Source of the DNA: Fusobacterium naviforme
Lineage (GTDB): Bacteria; Bacillota; Clostridia; Lachnospirales; Lachnospiraceae
Length of the DNA: 64,000 bases
Assembly: GCA_003014445.1 (NCBI GenBank)
Contig: PYGH01000008.1
Coordinates: forward strand, 24,062 to 88,061
Reading direction: 5' to 3'
How positions within the stretch are numbered: the stretch's first letter is position 1; the number at the start of each line of letters is the position of its first letter. Below, in pieces: positions 1-9,273 of the stretch. Both the position numbers and the translations under genes were made by a program. Below the pieces are notes generated by a model. It was given only the letters and a program-made list of their open reading frames with translations, was not told where the DNA came from and made no database searches.

Positions 1-1018
1 CACAGGTAAGGGCAATGATCAGATCCGCTTTGAGCTCGGCATCAAGGCGCTCGCACCTGAGCTGAAGATCATTGCGCCGTGGCGCATGACGGACATCTGG
101 CCCTTCCAGTCCCGTGAGGACGAGATCGCATACTGCCAGTCGAAAGGAATTGATCTTCCCTTTGACGCCTCCCACAGCTACAGCCGCGACCGCAATCTCT
201 GGCACATCTCCCACGAGGGGCTGGAGCTGGAGCTGCCGGAGAATGAGCCGAACTATGACGAGCTCCTTGTGCTGGGCGTGACGCCGCAGAAGGCGCCGGA
301 TGAGGCGACTGAGGTCAGCATGTGCTTTGAAAAGGGTGTTCCGGTCAGCATCAACGAAAAACGCATGAAGGTTGCCGACATTATCCGCGAGCTGAATGCG
401 CTCGGCGGGGCAAACGGTATTGGCATCATCGACATCGTCGAGAACCGCGTGGTCGGCATGAAATCCCGCGGCGTCTATGAGACTCCCGGCGGAACCATAC
501 TGATGGCTGCGCACGAGCAGCTGGAGGAACTGGTGCTGGATCGCGCCACCATGGAGACGAAAAAGGATCTCGGAAATAAATTTGCACAGATCGTCTACGA
601 GGGCAAGTGGTTCACACCGCTCCGCGAAGCGATACAGGCCTTCATGGACGTGACACAGGAGGTCGTGACCGGCGAGGTGAAATTCAAGCTCTACAAGGGA
701 AATATCATCAAGGCCGGCGAGAGCTCCCCCTACTCTCTCTACTCTGAGTCCCTCGCCTCCTTCACCACAGGAGAGCTCTACGACCACCACGATGCGGACG
801 GCTTCATCACCCTCTTCGGTCTTCCGCTAAAGGTGCGCGCGCTGATGCAGCAGCGGCTCGCTGCAAAGGAGAAGAAGCTCATGGCGGAGACGGGCACGGC
901 GGTGGAGACGACCGTGAGTCGCGTGAAGACCTCCGAAATAAAGAAAGCCGCTGCAAAGGCAGTCGCAAAGAGCAAAAAGAAAAAGGCGGCAAAGAAGCAG
1001 AGCGAAAAAGCAGAGTGA
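1..1018 (+). CDS. argG: argininosuccinate synthase, 5' partial
   Basis: This enzyme joins citrulline and aspartate with ATP to make argininosuccinate, the penultimate arginine step, in the cytoplasm. The window opens inside the gene. The frame reads through from base 2 as TGKGNDQIRFELG, the conserved ATP/citrulline-binding segment, so the first ATG at 86 is internal. ESLASF and LPLKVRALMQQ mark the usual end of the fold. About 45 residues then follow that the family normally lacks, ending in a Lys/Ala-rich tail with a KSKKKKAAKK core. fumC starts 20 bases downstream in the same direction. Identity is firm; the role of the tail is unknown. Confidence 0.95.
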   Translation, partial: TGKGNDQIRFELGIKALAPELKIIAPWRMTDIWPFQSREDEIAYCQSKGIDLPFDASHSYSRDRNLWHISHEGLELELPENEPNYDELLVLGVTPQKAPDEATEVSMCFEKGVPVSINEKRMKVADIIRELNALGGANGIGIIDIVENRVVGMKSRGVYETPGGTILMAAHEQLEELVLDRATMETKKDLGNKFAQIVYEGKWFTPLREAIQAFMDVTQEVVTGEVKFKLYKGNIIKAGESSPYSLYSESLASFTTGELYDHHDADGFITLFGLPLKVRALMQQRLAAKEKKLMAETGTAVETTVSRVKTSEIKKAAAKAVAKSKKKKAAKKQSEKAE

Positions 1019-1037
1019 GATAAGACAGGAGACCGAA

Positions 1038-2414
1038 ATGGAACAGCACTATCGCATAGAGCATGACTCCATGGGGGAGGTTCGGGTCCCCGCGGAGCGC
1101 TGCTGGGGCGCGCAGACGGAGCGCAGCCTGGAAAATTTCCGCATCGGCACAGAGAAGATCCCGGAGGAGATCATCCGGGCCTTCTCCTACTTAAAGCAGG
1201 CCGCTGCACTCGCAAATTTCCGGCTCGGAAGGCTGGATGAGCGGCGTATGAAGCTGATCTCCACGGTATGCGAAGAGATACGGGAGGGAACGCTCAGCGA
1301 AGAATTCCCGCTGGCAGTCTGGCAGACCGGAAGCGGCACACAGTCCAATATGAATGTAAATGAGGTCATCGCAAACCGCGGGAATACCCTCGCCGGAGAG
1401 AAACTGCTGCACCCGAACGACAGCTGCAATATGTCGCAGAGCTCCAACGATACCTTCCCGACCGCCATGCATATCGCGGCAGTCTGTGAGCTGGAGGACC
1501 ATCTCCTGCCCTCGCTCGCACTTCTCACGCAGACCTTCGAGAGGCTGGAGCAGAAGTACCGCGGCATCGTAAAGTCCGGACGCACACACCTACAGGACGC
1601 CGTGCCGATCTCCTTTTCCCAGGAGATCAGCGGATGGCGCAGCTCTCTTCAGCGTGACGCGGAACTGATCCGCGCCACCATCCCGCCGCTCTCAGAGCTC
1701 GCGCTCGGCGGCACTGCCGTCGGCACGGGGCTGAATGCCCCGGAAGGCTTTGACCTCGAAGCGGCAAGAGCAGTCTCGGAGCTCAGCGGAAAGCAGTTCT
1801 CCACCGCAAAAAATAAGTACCACGCACTCAGCTCGAAATCTGAGCTTGTGCAAGCACACGGCGCGCTGAAGGCGCTCGCCGCGGACCTCATGAAGATCGC
1901 AAATGATATACGATGGCTTGCGAGCGGCCCCCGCTGCGGCCTCGGAGAGATCACAATTCCCGCAAACGAGCCCGGCAGCTCCATCATGCCGGGCAAGGTG
2001 AATCCGACGCAGTGCGAGGCAGTGACCATGGTCGCCGTGCAGGTCATGGCAAATGACTGCGCTGTCGGCCTTGCGGCAAGCCAGGGCAATTTTGAGCTGA
2101 ATGTCTTCATGCCGGTGCTCATCTATAACTTTTTACAGTCTGTGCGCCTCCTCTCCGATGCGATGCGCTCCTTCAATGACAACTGCTGTGTCGGCATCAC
2201 GCCAAATCGCGAGAAGATGCACGAAAACCTGCACCGCTCCCTCATGCTCGTGACCTGCTTAAATCCCTATATCGGCTACGAGAACGCCGCAAAAACTGCA
2301 AAGAAGGCCTTTCATGAGAATATCTCCCTCAGAGAGGCCTGCGTCGCACTCGGCTTTTTAAGTGCAGAGCGCTTTGATGAGGTGTTCCATCCGGAAGAGA
2401 TGGCGGGAGAATAA
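1038..2414 (+). CDS. fumC: class II fumarate hydratase
   Basis: FumC interconverts fumarate and L-malate without an iron-sulfur cluster. The 458-residue length is normal for class II. The superfamily signature GSSIMPGKVNPTQCE lies at about residues 313-327, the substrate-loop segment SGRTHLQDAVP at about 180-190, and the QTGSGTQSNMN motif near 96. AGGAG stands six bases before the ATG. It follows argG by 20 bases, so the two are probably cotranscribed, and it faces argH, whose product is fumarate. The natural reading is removal of fumarate from arginine synthesis; a wider role in the C4 acid branch is equally possible. Confidence 0.95.
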   Translation: MEQHYRIEHDSMGEVRVPAERCWGAQTERSLENFRIGTEKIPEEIIRAFSYLKQAAALANFRLGRLDERRMKLISTVCEEIREGTLSEEFPLAVWQTGSGTQSNMNVNEVIANRGNTLAGEKLLHPNDSCNMSQSSNDTFPTAMHIAAVCELEDHLLPSLALLTQTFERLEQKYRGIVKSGRTHLQDAVPISFSQEISGWRSSLQRDAELIRATIPPLSELALGGTAVGTGLNAPEGFDLEAARAVSELSGKQFSTAKNKYHALSSKSELVQAHGALKALAADLMKIANDIRWLASGPRCGLGEITIPANEPGSSIMPGKVNPTQCEAVTMVAVQVMANDCAVGLAASQGNFELNVFMPVLIYNFLQSVRLLSDAMRSFNDNCCVGITPNREKMHENLHRSLMLVTCLNPYIGYENAAKTAKKAFHENISLREACVALGFLSAERFDEVFHPEEMAGE

Positions 2415-2423
2415 ATAATTGTA

Positions 2424-2473
2424 AGATAGAGGAAAGCAGAGCACTCACAAGAGTGCTCTGCTTTCCTCTATCT
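2424..2473. terminator. bidirectional terminator, 23-bp perfect stem
   Basis: Two perfect 23-base arms (2424-2446 and 2451-2473) flank a four-base ACAA loop between the convergent fumC and argH genes. In the argH direction the stem is followed by a T/A-rich stretch (TTACAATTATTTATT), as expected of an intrinsic terminator. No T-tract follows on the fumC side. The right arm encodes the last residues of ArgH, and its stop codon reaches into the loop. Confidence 0.9.
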
Positions 2474-3818
2474 CCTCCCGCATAGCCGCAACACCGGGGC
2501 CACCCTTCGTATTCCTCTTCTCAATACAGCTCTTCATCGAGATCGCCTCATACACGTCCGTCTCAAACACCGGCGAATACTGCTTCAGTTCCTCAAGACT
2601 CAGCTCATCGAGCGACTTTCCCTCATCTAGGCAACGGAGCACCAGCTGTCCCACAATCCCGTGCGCGTCCCGGAAGGGCACGCCCTTTCCGACCAGATAG
2701 TCCGCGGCATCCGTCGCATTGGTGAAGCCGCCACTTGCACTTCTCTCCATGCGCACACGGTTAAACTTCATCGCAGCGAGCATCCCTGCCATCAGCTGAA
2801 GGCTGTCAAGCACGGTGTCAATTGCATCAAAGGCCCCCTCCTTGTCCTCCTGCATGTCCTTGTTGTAGGCGAGCGGCAGTCCCTTCATAGTCGTGAGCAG
2901 CCCCATGAGATGCCCGTAGACCCGTCCGGTCTTTCCGCGTATCAGCTCCGCAATATCCGGATTCTTCTTCTGGGGCATAATACTGGAGCCCGTCGAGTAG
3001 CTGTCGTCCAGTTCCACGAAGCGGTATTCATTCGTATTCCAGATGATGATCTCCTCTGAGAGCCTGGACAGATGCATCTGCACCACAGAGAGAGCAGAGA
3101 GATATTCAATCAGATAATCTCTGTCACTCACCGAGTCCATGCTGTTTCTCGTCGCTCCGTCAAAATCCAGAAGCTTCGCGGTCTCAGCGCGATCCAGCGG
3201 GTAGGTCGTCCCGGCAAAGGCTCCCGCCCCCAGAGGGCAGAGATTCATGCGTCTTCTGCAGTCCCGCATGCGCTCCCGGTCACGCAGAAACATCTCAAAA
3301 TAAGCTCCGAAGTGATGTGACAGTGTCGTCGGCTGTGCTTTCTGGAGATGTGTAAAGCCCGGCATCACCGTGTCTGTGTGCTCCTCCATGATGTGCAAAA
3401 TCTCTGCAAGCAGCTGAGAGAGTCTCCTCTCCGTCTCTGTGAGCTCATCCCGTATATAGAGCTTCATGTCGAGCGCCACCTGATCGTTTCTGCTTCTTCC
3501 TGTGTGAAGCCTCTTCCCGGCATCTCCGATGCGCTCCGTCAGTGTCCCCTCGACAAAGGAGTGAATATCTTCATAGTCCGCACTGTTCTGAAAATTCAGC
3601 TTTCCGCTGCGAAGATCCTCTGCGATCTCCCGCAGTCCCTCTGTGATGCGCGCTCCATCCTCCCTGCTGATAATTCCGCAGTCCGCAAGCATGGTCGCAT
3701 GCGCAATGCTTCCGCGAATATCCTGTTCCGCAAAGCGTCTGTCAAAGGACAGGGATTCATTGAATTCCTGAACCAGTCTGTCTGTCTGTTTTTTGAATCT
3801 GCCGCCCCAAAGCTTCAT
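2445..3818 (-). CDS. argH: argininosuccinate lyase
   Basis: ArgH splits argininosuccinate into arginine and fumarate, the last step of arginine synthesis. At 457 residues it has normal length. The fumarase/aspartase superfamily signature GSSIMPQKKNPD is at about 277-288, TGRSRNDQVALD at about 106-117, and the N-terminal KLWGGRF is typical. The start overlaps the stop of the preceding membrane-protein gene (ATGA), so it is translated as the last gene of a guaB-apbE-yfhO-argH run. It faces argG-fumC, and its final codons lie inside the shared terminator stem. Confidence 0.96.
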   Translation of the reverse strand: MKLWGGRFKKQTDRLVQEFNESLSFDRRFAEQDIRGSIAHATMLADCGIISREDGARITEGLREIAEDLRSGKLNFQNSADYEDIHSFVEGTLTERIGDAGKRLHTGRSRNDQVALDMKLYIRDELTETERRLSQLLAEILHIMEEHTDTVMPGFTHLQKAQPTTLSHHFGAYFEMFLRDRERMRDCRRRMNLCPLGAGAFAGTTYPLDRAETAKLLDFDGATRNSMDSVSDRDYLIEYLSALSVVQMHLSRLSEEIIIWNTNEYRFVELDDSYSTGSSIMPQKKNPDIAELIRGKTGRVYGHLMGLLTTMKGLPLAYNKDMQEDKEGAFDAIDTVLDSLQLMAGMLAAMKFNRVRMERSASGGFTNATDAADYLVGKGVPFRDAHGIVGQLVLRCLDEGKSLDELSLEELKQYSPVFETDVYEAISMKSCIEKRNTKGGPGVAAMREEIEESRALL

Positions 3819-6502
3819 AGCTCATCCTTCCTTTCATCTTCGTAGAGCGTAAGCTCTATGAACACCTCCTCCATTCTGTCACTCCCCTGCGCCATCTCTG
3901 TGCCATCAGGGCTTATGCTGCGCGATCTGACGGGAATATTCAGTCCCTCCAGAAGCTGCTGCTCCGCGACTGAAAGTGCCTCCTCCGAAAAGAGTCCGGA
4001 CTCCTGTGAATCCTCTTCATGCACGTCCTCTCCAGGCTCCGCGCTGCGCCGCTTTCTTTCATAAACCAGCAGGCCCGCGAAGCACAGCAGCATCAGCAGC
4101 GACAGCAGCGCCCCGTACTTCAGTCCGCGCGGCACATATCGAAACTCCAGTTCATGTGTCCCCGCCGGAAGCCTCACAGAGAGAAAAGCATCCATGCAGC
4201 GCTCTGCCTTCGTCGAAACGCCGTCCACCGTGATCTGCCAGCCCTCATCAAAGGGAATGGAACAGAACAGGAGACCGGAGCGCTCCGCCGTGACAGTCCC
4301 CTTCAGATAGCCATCTGAAAATTCCGTCAGTGTAAGCGGCGCGGTCACCAGCTTCTCCCTCAGCTCTCTGAGGGAATTGTAATTAAAGCGATAGATCCTT
4401 GCATCCAGATGCTCCGAGGAATTCTCATCCTTATTTTCAAGTGTGACCCTGTCTCCCGGATGCAGAGTTCCGAGCTCAGCAAAGTATCTCCGCTTCAGAT
4501 TGTCAAAGCTTCGTGTGATGCCGGGCAGCTCCGCCTGTATCGCATCCACCCTCGCATTTCCCACAAACACATAGTACTCTCCCTCTGTGTCCGCTGTAAA
4601 GGAACTGATGCGTCCCTCCTCTGTCCCGGCGACCTCATCCAGCACGCCGCCGCAGTTCATCAGCGCACAGAGATCGTTCTGCACATCCGCCGGATTCTCC
4701 AGCGTCCGCACCCAGCAATCCGTAAAATCTGCATTTACAAGAAAACCAAGAGGAAAGGTCGATGGGTATTCGTAGAGGCAGCTCGTCCCGGACTGCGAAA
4801 TCAGCTTCAGCTCCCGGTTATAGCTTTCTTCCGGATAGAACGCATATTTCACGTCCAGCAGCGCGTCCACAAGCGGCGTGGAGCCCGTAATGCTGTAGGC
4901 ATTCACCGAGGACTCACAGCCGAGATCTCTCAGAAAATCCGAGAGCGCCTTATCTGCCGTAGAGGAAAAGAGCGAGACCGATGGGAAGTTCAGCCACGCG
5001 CCGTCGTCCTTGCTCTTCCGCCGTATCTTCTCAAAGCGGACGAACTCTCCCCTCGGCGCGCTGTCACGCAGGCTTATGATATCAGCATTATCCGCGGTAT
5101 ACTCCGTCCGGCTTGTGGTCGGCACACTGCTGATCGCAAAGTTCAGGCAGAGCTCCAGTCCGACCAGAACTGTGAGCACTCTGCGCATCAGCCCCCTCTC
5201 AAAGTGACGCATCCGGATGAGCCGAAACAGGAGCGCATAGAGCGCCGTGAGCCCCAGCGCGGCATAATAGCTCCAGAAATAAAAATGCTTCTGATCCACA
5301 AACTCCTGACACAGCAGAATAAATCCGCTGCTCAGAAGAAATGCGAGCGCCATATCTCTCCGCGTATTTCCCCGCCACTGCTCTGCCGCGCGATAGGAAA
5401 TAAAGAGCACGAGGAAGATGTAGATAAAGCTCTGGCGCGCCGGCAGCGAGTTCGGGTAGTGAAACCCATGCCAGATGTAGTTCAGCACATTGATGGAAAA
5501 GCTCGCAAGAAAAAACATGAGCAGCAGTCCGTAGACCGCCTTCTCCTTCAGCGATATCCGGCGATTTGCGATATAGAGCAGCACCAGCTGATATACCGCA
5601 ACGCCGCAATAGAGATTCGGCCAGTGGTCCAGCCCTATCTCCGTGTCGATATTCCCCATATGGCGCGCGAGCATATCCAGTATGGAGAAGTAGCTCTCAA
5701 AGCTCTTCGGAAAATGAAAGCTCCCCGACGCGGTACTCTGCAGTGCAAAGACCTCAGGCAGCAATATCACAGCTGCCAGTCCGCCCGCGATGATGGAGCA
5801 GAGAGCAAAGCGCCCCGCCGCCCTTACAAGCCGCATTCCGGAGATATCCTTCAGAACTGCCCACGCGGCGGCGTAGAGCAGCAGAAAGAGACATATCATG
5901 ATGGAAATATAGTAATTGGATCCGATGCAGAGCGCCAGCAGCAGCGTATACGGAATACAGCTCTGCCCTTCCATGAGCCGCTCCATCGCGAGACAGATCA
6001 GCGGAAAGAGAAGTATACAGTCAAGCCACATCACGTTCCAGCTGTATGCCGCCATGTAGGCAGAAAGCGCATAGGCTGATCCGAAGAGCGCCGCAAAATA
6101 TCGCTTCTCCCTGCTGTGGTGCAGGAGATAGCTTGTCATAGTGAGTCCGCAGAGCCCTGTCTTCAGCACCACCATGGCGGTGATAAATTCTATGATGTGG
6201 CGCTTCGGGCAGAGAACAATGAGCCAGTTCAGGGGACTCGCGAGATAATAGGCGTAAATTGCAGAGAAATTCACGCCGAGCCCCACATCCCAGCTGTAGA
6301 AGAGGCTCTCGCCGCTCCGGAGCTTATGCTGAAACTCAGAGAAGAAGGGGGCGTACTGATGATAGAGATCCGTCCGTAAAAAGCTCTCCTCCCCGAAGGG
6401 ATATATGCCCCTCTGAGCAAAGATAAACAGCATCGCAAGCACAGGGAGAAGAAACGCCGTGAGCAGTATATATCGTCTTTGCATCCGTGTCTCAGGCAGC
6501 AT
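3815..6502 (-). CDS. YfhO-family multi-pass membrane protein
   Basis: This large integral membrane protein (895 residues) resembles the YfhO family, related to membrane glycosyltransferases that modify cell-envelope polymers. The N-terminal half is a series of about a dozen hydrophobic helices, with the early acidic segment FLRTDLYHQYAPFF typical of the family. The C-terminal third is a soluble beta-rich extracytoplasmic region followed by one more helix and a charged cytoplasmic tail. The ATG at 6502 is chosen because GGGAGGAAGTGT precedes it; the open frame continues to a GTG at 6529 without a comparable site. It overlaps argH by four bases. The glycosyl substrate cannot be deduced. Confidence 0.8.
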   Translation of the reverse strand: MLPETRMQRRYILLTAFLLPVLAMLFIFAQRGIYPFGEESFLRTDLYHQYAPFFSEFQHKLRSGESLFYSWDVGLGVNFSAIYAYYLASPLNWLIVLCPKRHIIEFITAMVVLKTGLCGLTMTSYLLHHSREKRYFAALFGSAYALSAYMAAYSWNVMWLDCILLFPLICLAMERLMEGQSCIPYTLLLALCIGSNYYISIMICLFLLLYAAAWAVLKDISGMRLVRAAGRFALCSIIAGGLAAVILLPEVFALQSTASGSFHFPKSFESYFSILDMLARHMGNIDTEIGLDHWPNLYCGVAVYQLVLLYIANRRISLKEKAVYGLLLMFFLASFSINVLNYIWHGFHYPNSLPARQSFIYIFLVLFISYRAAEQWRGNTRRDMALAFLLSSGFILLCQEFVDQKHFYFWSYYAALGLTALYALLFRLIRMRHFERGLMRRVLTVLVGLELCLNFAISSVPTTSRTEYTADNADIISLRDSAPRGEFVRFEKIRRKSKDDGAWLNFPSVSLFSSTADKALSDFLRDLGCESSVNAYSITGSTPLVDALLDVKYAFYPEESYNRELKLISQSGTSCLYEYPSTFPLGFLVNADFTDCWVRTLENPADVQNDLCALMNCGGVLDEVAGTEEGRISSFTADTEGEYYVFVGNARVDAIQAELPGITRSFDNLKRRYFAELGTLHPGDRVTLENKDENSSEHLDARIYRFNYNSLRELREKLVTAPLTLTEFSDGYLKGTVTAERSGLLFCSIPFDEGWQITVDGVSTKAERCMDAFLSVRLPAGTHELEFRYVPRGLKYGALLSLLMLLCFAGLLVYERKRRSAEPGEDVHEEDSQESGLFSEEALSVAEQQLLEGLNIPVRSRSISPDGTEMAQGSDRMEEVFIELTLYEDERKDEL

Positions 6503-6529
6503 ACACTTCCTCCCTTCTGTCAGCTCCAC

Positions 6530-7540
6530 TTATTTTGCGTACTTTGAGGGGACGATGCTTCCGTCCTCCCGGATGAAATAGCCGTAATAGCCCTCCGTCG
6601 CGTCGAGCAGCTTCATGCCCTCCCGCTCGCCCAGCGAGAAGCAGGAGGTGCTCAGCGCATCGCACTCCGCGGAGGAGGGTCCCACGACTGTAATTCCCTT
6701 CAGCCCGTTCTGATACGGCATTCCCGTCCTCGGATTCAGGATGTGGTGATAGCGCACGCCGTCCAAATCAAAACCTCGCTCGTAGTTGCCTGAGGAGACA
6801 ACGGAGAGATCCTCGATCTCCAGTACCTTTATAACCTCGCTGCTGTCCTTCTCCGGCTTTCGTATGGCGATCTGAAAGGCCGTGCCGCCGGGCTTTTTCC
6901 CAAGGCAGAGCACATTGCCCCCGAGGTTGATGATGGCGCTTCGCACCCCTCTCTGAAGGAGATAGTCCTTCAGGCGATCCGCAATATATCCCTTTGCCAC
7001 TGCGCCTGGATCCAACTGCACGCGGTCGTCCGAAAAATGCAGCGTATTTCCCGTGATCGAGAGCTTGTGGTAATCCACCTCCGCGAGTGCCCTTTGAAGC
7101 TCCTGCTCCGCGGGCAGCTCCTTCCTGCCGCTCTGAAAATCCCAGAGCTGGCTCACCGGAAGCACCGTAATATCAAAGGCGCCCTCCGTCCGCTCGCTGT
7201 AGCGGAGTCCCAGCTCCGCCACAGCGAGCAGATCCGGATCCGCCTCCCAGTCTGTGATCCCTGCGGCTCTGTGATTCATATTCCAGAGGGCGCTGCCCTC
7301 CCTCGTCGGAGAAAACTCCTCCTCAAACTGCTCGCATAGCTGAAAAGCCCCGTCGAGTATCGCCTCGCTCTGGTGGTCGTACAGAGAAATTGCGATGACT
7401 GTATCAAAGAGAAAGCCGCTTCGCTCAAGCGGCTTCTGCTGCTCCCTTCCGTGCAGATAGAACAGATTTCCTGCAATCAGAAGAAAAAGTATGCAGGCCG
7501 CAGCGGGACACGCATACTTTTTCAGTAGATTCCGGTTCAA
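6530..7540 (-). CDS. apbE: FAD:protein FMN transferase (ApbE family)
   Basis: ApbE enzymes attach FMN from FAD to Thr/Ser residues of extracytoplasmic flavoproteins such as Rnf/Nqr subunits or FMN-binding-domain proteins. The 336-residue protein opens with a basic stretch and one hydrophobic segment (about residues 10-30), so it is membrane-anchored and faces outward. Family features include FDTVIAISLYD, the DPGAVAKGYIAD segment, NLGGNVLCLG, and HHILNPRTGMPYQ near the C-terminus. The start is TTG (7540), with GGAGGT just upstream. It lies 16 bases after guaB and abuts yfhO. No obvious target flavoprotein is encoded in the window. Confidence 0.9.
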   Translation of the reverse strand: MNRNLLKKYACPAAACILFLLIAGNLFYLHGREQQKPLERSGFLFDTVIAISLYDHQSEAILDGAFQLCEQFEEEFSPTREGSALWNMNHRAAGITDWEADPDLLAVAELGLRYSERTEGAFDITVLPVSQLWDFQSGRKELPAEQELQRALAEVDYHKLSITGNTLHFSDDRVQLDPGAVAKGYIADRLKDYLLQRGVRSAIINLGGNVLCLGKKPGGTAFQIAIRKPEKDSSEVIKVLEIEDLSVVSSGNYERGFDLDGVRYHHILNPRTGMPYQNGLKGITVVGPSSAECDALSTSCFSLGEREGMKLLDATEGYYGYFIREDGSIVPSKYAK

Positions 7541-7556
7541 GTGTACCTCCGTGCCG

Positions 7557-9062
7557 TCAGTTCGCCTGGCTGTTGTTCTTCAGAATCACGTCGTGACTGC
7601 CGCCCTCAACGATAGAAGTGGAGGAGACGACAGTGAGTCTCGCCTTCTGCTGGAGCTCCGGAATGGAGAGCGCGCCGCAGTTGCACATGGTGGAGCGCAC
7701 CTTGTAGAGTGTCGTCTGCACACCCTCTGCAAGCGGACCCGCATAGGGAACATAGCTGTCCACGCCCTCCTCGAAGGAGAGCTTCTGTGCGCCGCCGAGA
7801 TCGTAGCGCTGCCAGTTTCTCGCGCGGTTGGAGCCCTCGCCCCAGTACTCCTTCACATAATTTCCGTTGATGCGCATCTTATTGGTCGGGCTCTCGTCAA
7901 AGCGGGCGAAGTAACGTCCCAGCATCACGAAATCCGCGCCCATGGCAAGCGCCAGTGTGATGTGATAATCGTGAACGATACCGCCGTCCGAGCAGATCGG
8001 AATATAGATGCCCGTCTGTTCAAAGTACTCATCTCTCGCCTTCGCGACCTCGATCACCGCGGTCGCCTGCCCTCTGCCGATACCCTTTGTCTCACGGGTG
8101 ATGCAGATGGAGCCGCCGCCGATGCCGATCTTCACAAAATCTGCGCCGCACTTTGCGAGGAAGAGGAACCCGTCACGATCGACAACATTTCCCGCGCCGA
8201 CCTTCACCTTATTTCCGTAGTGCTCTCTGATCCATGCAAGGGTTCTGGCCTGCCACTCACTGTAGCCCTCGGAGGAGTCGATGCAGAGCACGTCGACCCC
8301 CGCGTCCACCAGAGCGGGAACGCGTTTCTCATAGTCCTTTGTATTAATGCCCGCACCGACGACATAGCTCTTGTTCTCGTCCAGAAGCTCATTCACATTC
8401 TCCTTGTGACTGTCGTAGTCCTTGCGGAATACCATATACTGAAGATTGCCCGCCTCATCGACCAGCGGCAGAGAATTGATCTTATTGTCCCAGATGATGT
8501 CGTTGCAGTCGTGGAGACTCGTCGTGCTGGGTGCAGTGACGAGGCGCTCCAGCGGAGTCATAAATTCTGTGACCTTCAGATCCATCGACATGCGGGACAG
8601 CCGATAGTCTCTCGACGCCACGATACCGAGCAGCTTTCCGTGCGGGCCACCATCCTCTGTGATCGCAACCGTGGAATGTCCGGTCTGCGTCTTCAGCTCC
8701 AGCACATCAGAGAGGGTCGCGCTCGGGGGAAGGTTCGAATCGCTGGTGACAAAGCCCTTCTTATAGGCCTTCACTCTGCGCACCATATCTGCCTCGCTCT
8801 CGACGCTCTGTGAGCCGTAGATGAAGGACACGCCGCCCTGCTTAGCCAGAGCAATGGCCAGTTTGTCGCCGGAGACGGACTGCATCACCGCGGAAACCAT
8901 GGGAATATTCATGGAAATGGGGCACTCCTCCTCTCCCTTTCTGAATTTCACAAGTGGTGTCCTGAGGCTCACGGCCGTGGGAACGCACTGTGCTGAGGAA
9001 TAACCCGGAATCAGCAGATATTCGCCAAAGGTTCTTGAAGGTTCTTCGTAGTAGTATGCCAT
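7557..9062 (-). CDS. guaB: IMP dehydrogenase
   Basis: GuaB oxidises IMP to XMP with NAD+, the committing step to GMP. The 501-residue protein has the (beta/alpha)8 barrel interrupted by a CBS pair (about residues 100-220). The catalytic loop reads [15 protein letters not shown] with the nucleophile near Cys320, instead of the common bacterial GPGSICTTR form. The flap contains NWQRY, keeping the catalytic Arg-Tyr pair. The ATG at 9062 is used because AGGAGAGGGACT precedes it; upstream codons in the frame belong to the leader. It heads the guaB-apbE-yfhO-argH run, with its own promoter upstream. Confidence 0.93.
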   Translation of the reverse strand: MAYYYEEPSRTFGEYLLIPGYSSAQCVPTAVSLRTPLVKFRKGEEECPISMNIPMVSAVMQSVSGDKLAIALAKQGGVSFIYGSQSVESEADMVRRVKAYKKGFVTSDSNLPPSATLSDVLELKTQTGHSTVAITEDGGPHGKLLGIVASRDYRLSRMSMDLKVTEFMTPLERLVTAPSTTSLHDCNDIIWDNKINSLPLVDEAGNLQYMVFRKDYDSHKENVNELLDENKSYVVGAGINTKDYEKRVPALVDAGVDVLCIDSSEGYSEWQARTLAWIREHYGNKVKVGAGNVVDRDGFLFLAKCGADFVKIGIGGGSICITRETKGIGRGQATAVIEVAKARDEYFEQTGIYIPICSDGGIVHDYHITLALAMGADFVMLGRYFARFDESPTNKMRINGNYVKEYWGEGSNRARNWQRYDLGGAQKLSFEEGVDSYVPYAGPLAEGVQTTLYKVRSTMCNCGALSIPELQQKARLTVVSSTSIVEGGSHDVILKNNSQAN

Positions 9063-9164
9063 AGTCCCTCTCCTGTCAGTCTGAAAATTTGCGCGGGGCG
9101 TCAGGCGCTCTCGCGCTGCACATGTTGTCTGTCGGAACAAGCGCTCTCTCGGAGCATTGAACTC

Positions 9165-9193
9165 ATTTTAACATTCTGTGCGAACTGAAACAA
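9165..9193 (-). promoter_or_regulatory. sigma-A-like promoter of guaB
   Basis: On the minus strand TTGTTT (9188-9193) and TAAAAT (9165-9170) are separated by 17 bases. The implied start leaves a leader of roughly 95 bases before guaB. No recognisable purine riboswitch fold was found in that leader. Confidence 0.6.
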
Positions 9194-9227
9194 GGGCTTT
9201 CTGCATGACGCACACACACAGTAATAT

Positions 9228-9265
9228 AGCCGCCCCGAACGAAATAATATCGTCCGGAAGCGGCT
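9228..9265 (-). terminator. terminator after the chromate transporter pair
   Basis: AGCCGC (9228-9233) pairs with GCGGCT (9260-9265), and the stem continues inward through CCG and TCGT/ACGA pairs. It lies 8 bases beyond the stop of the second transporter gene and separates that operon from the guaB promoter. It lacks a clear T-run, so strength is uncertain. Confidence 0.6.
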
Positions 9266-9273
9266 GTCAGGCC

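Noticed and set aside
4409..6079. Very long plus-strand open frame (556 codons) across the YfhO-family gene
   Set aside because: It mirrors the real minus-strand gene, has no family motifs or hydrophobic pattern of its own, and results from the GC-rich codon use.
7491..8813. Plus-strand open frame of 440 codons across guaB
   Set aside because: Antisense shadow of guaB; no ribosome site and no recognisable domain.
9063..9170. Purine riboswitch before guaB
   Set aside because: The 95-base leader lacks the conserved purine-aptamer loops; only GC-rich segments are seen.
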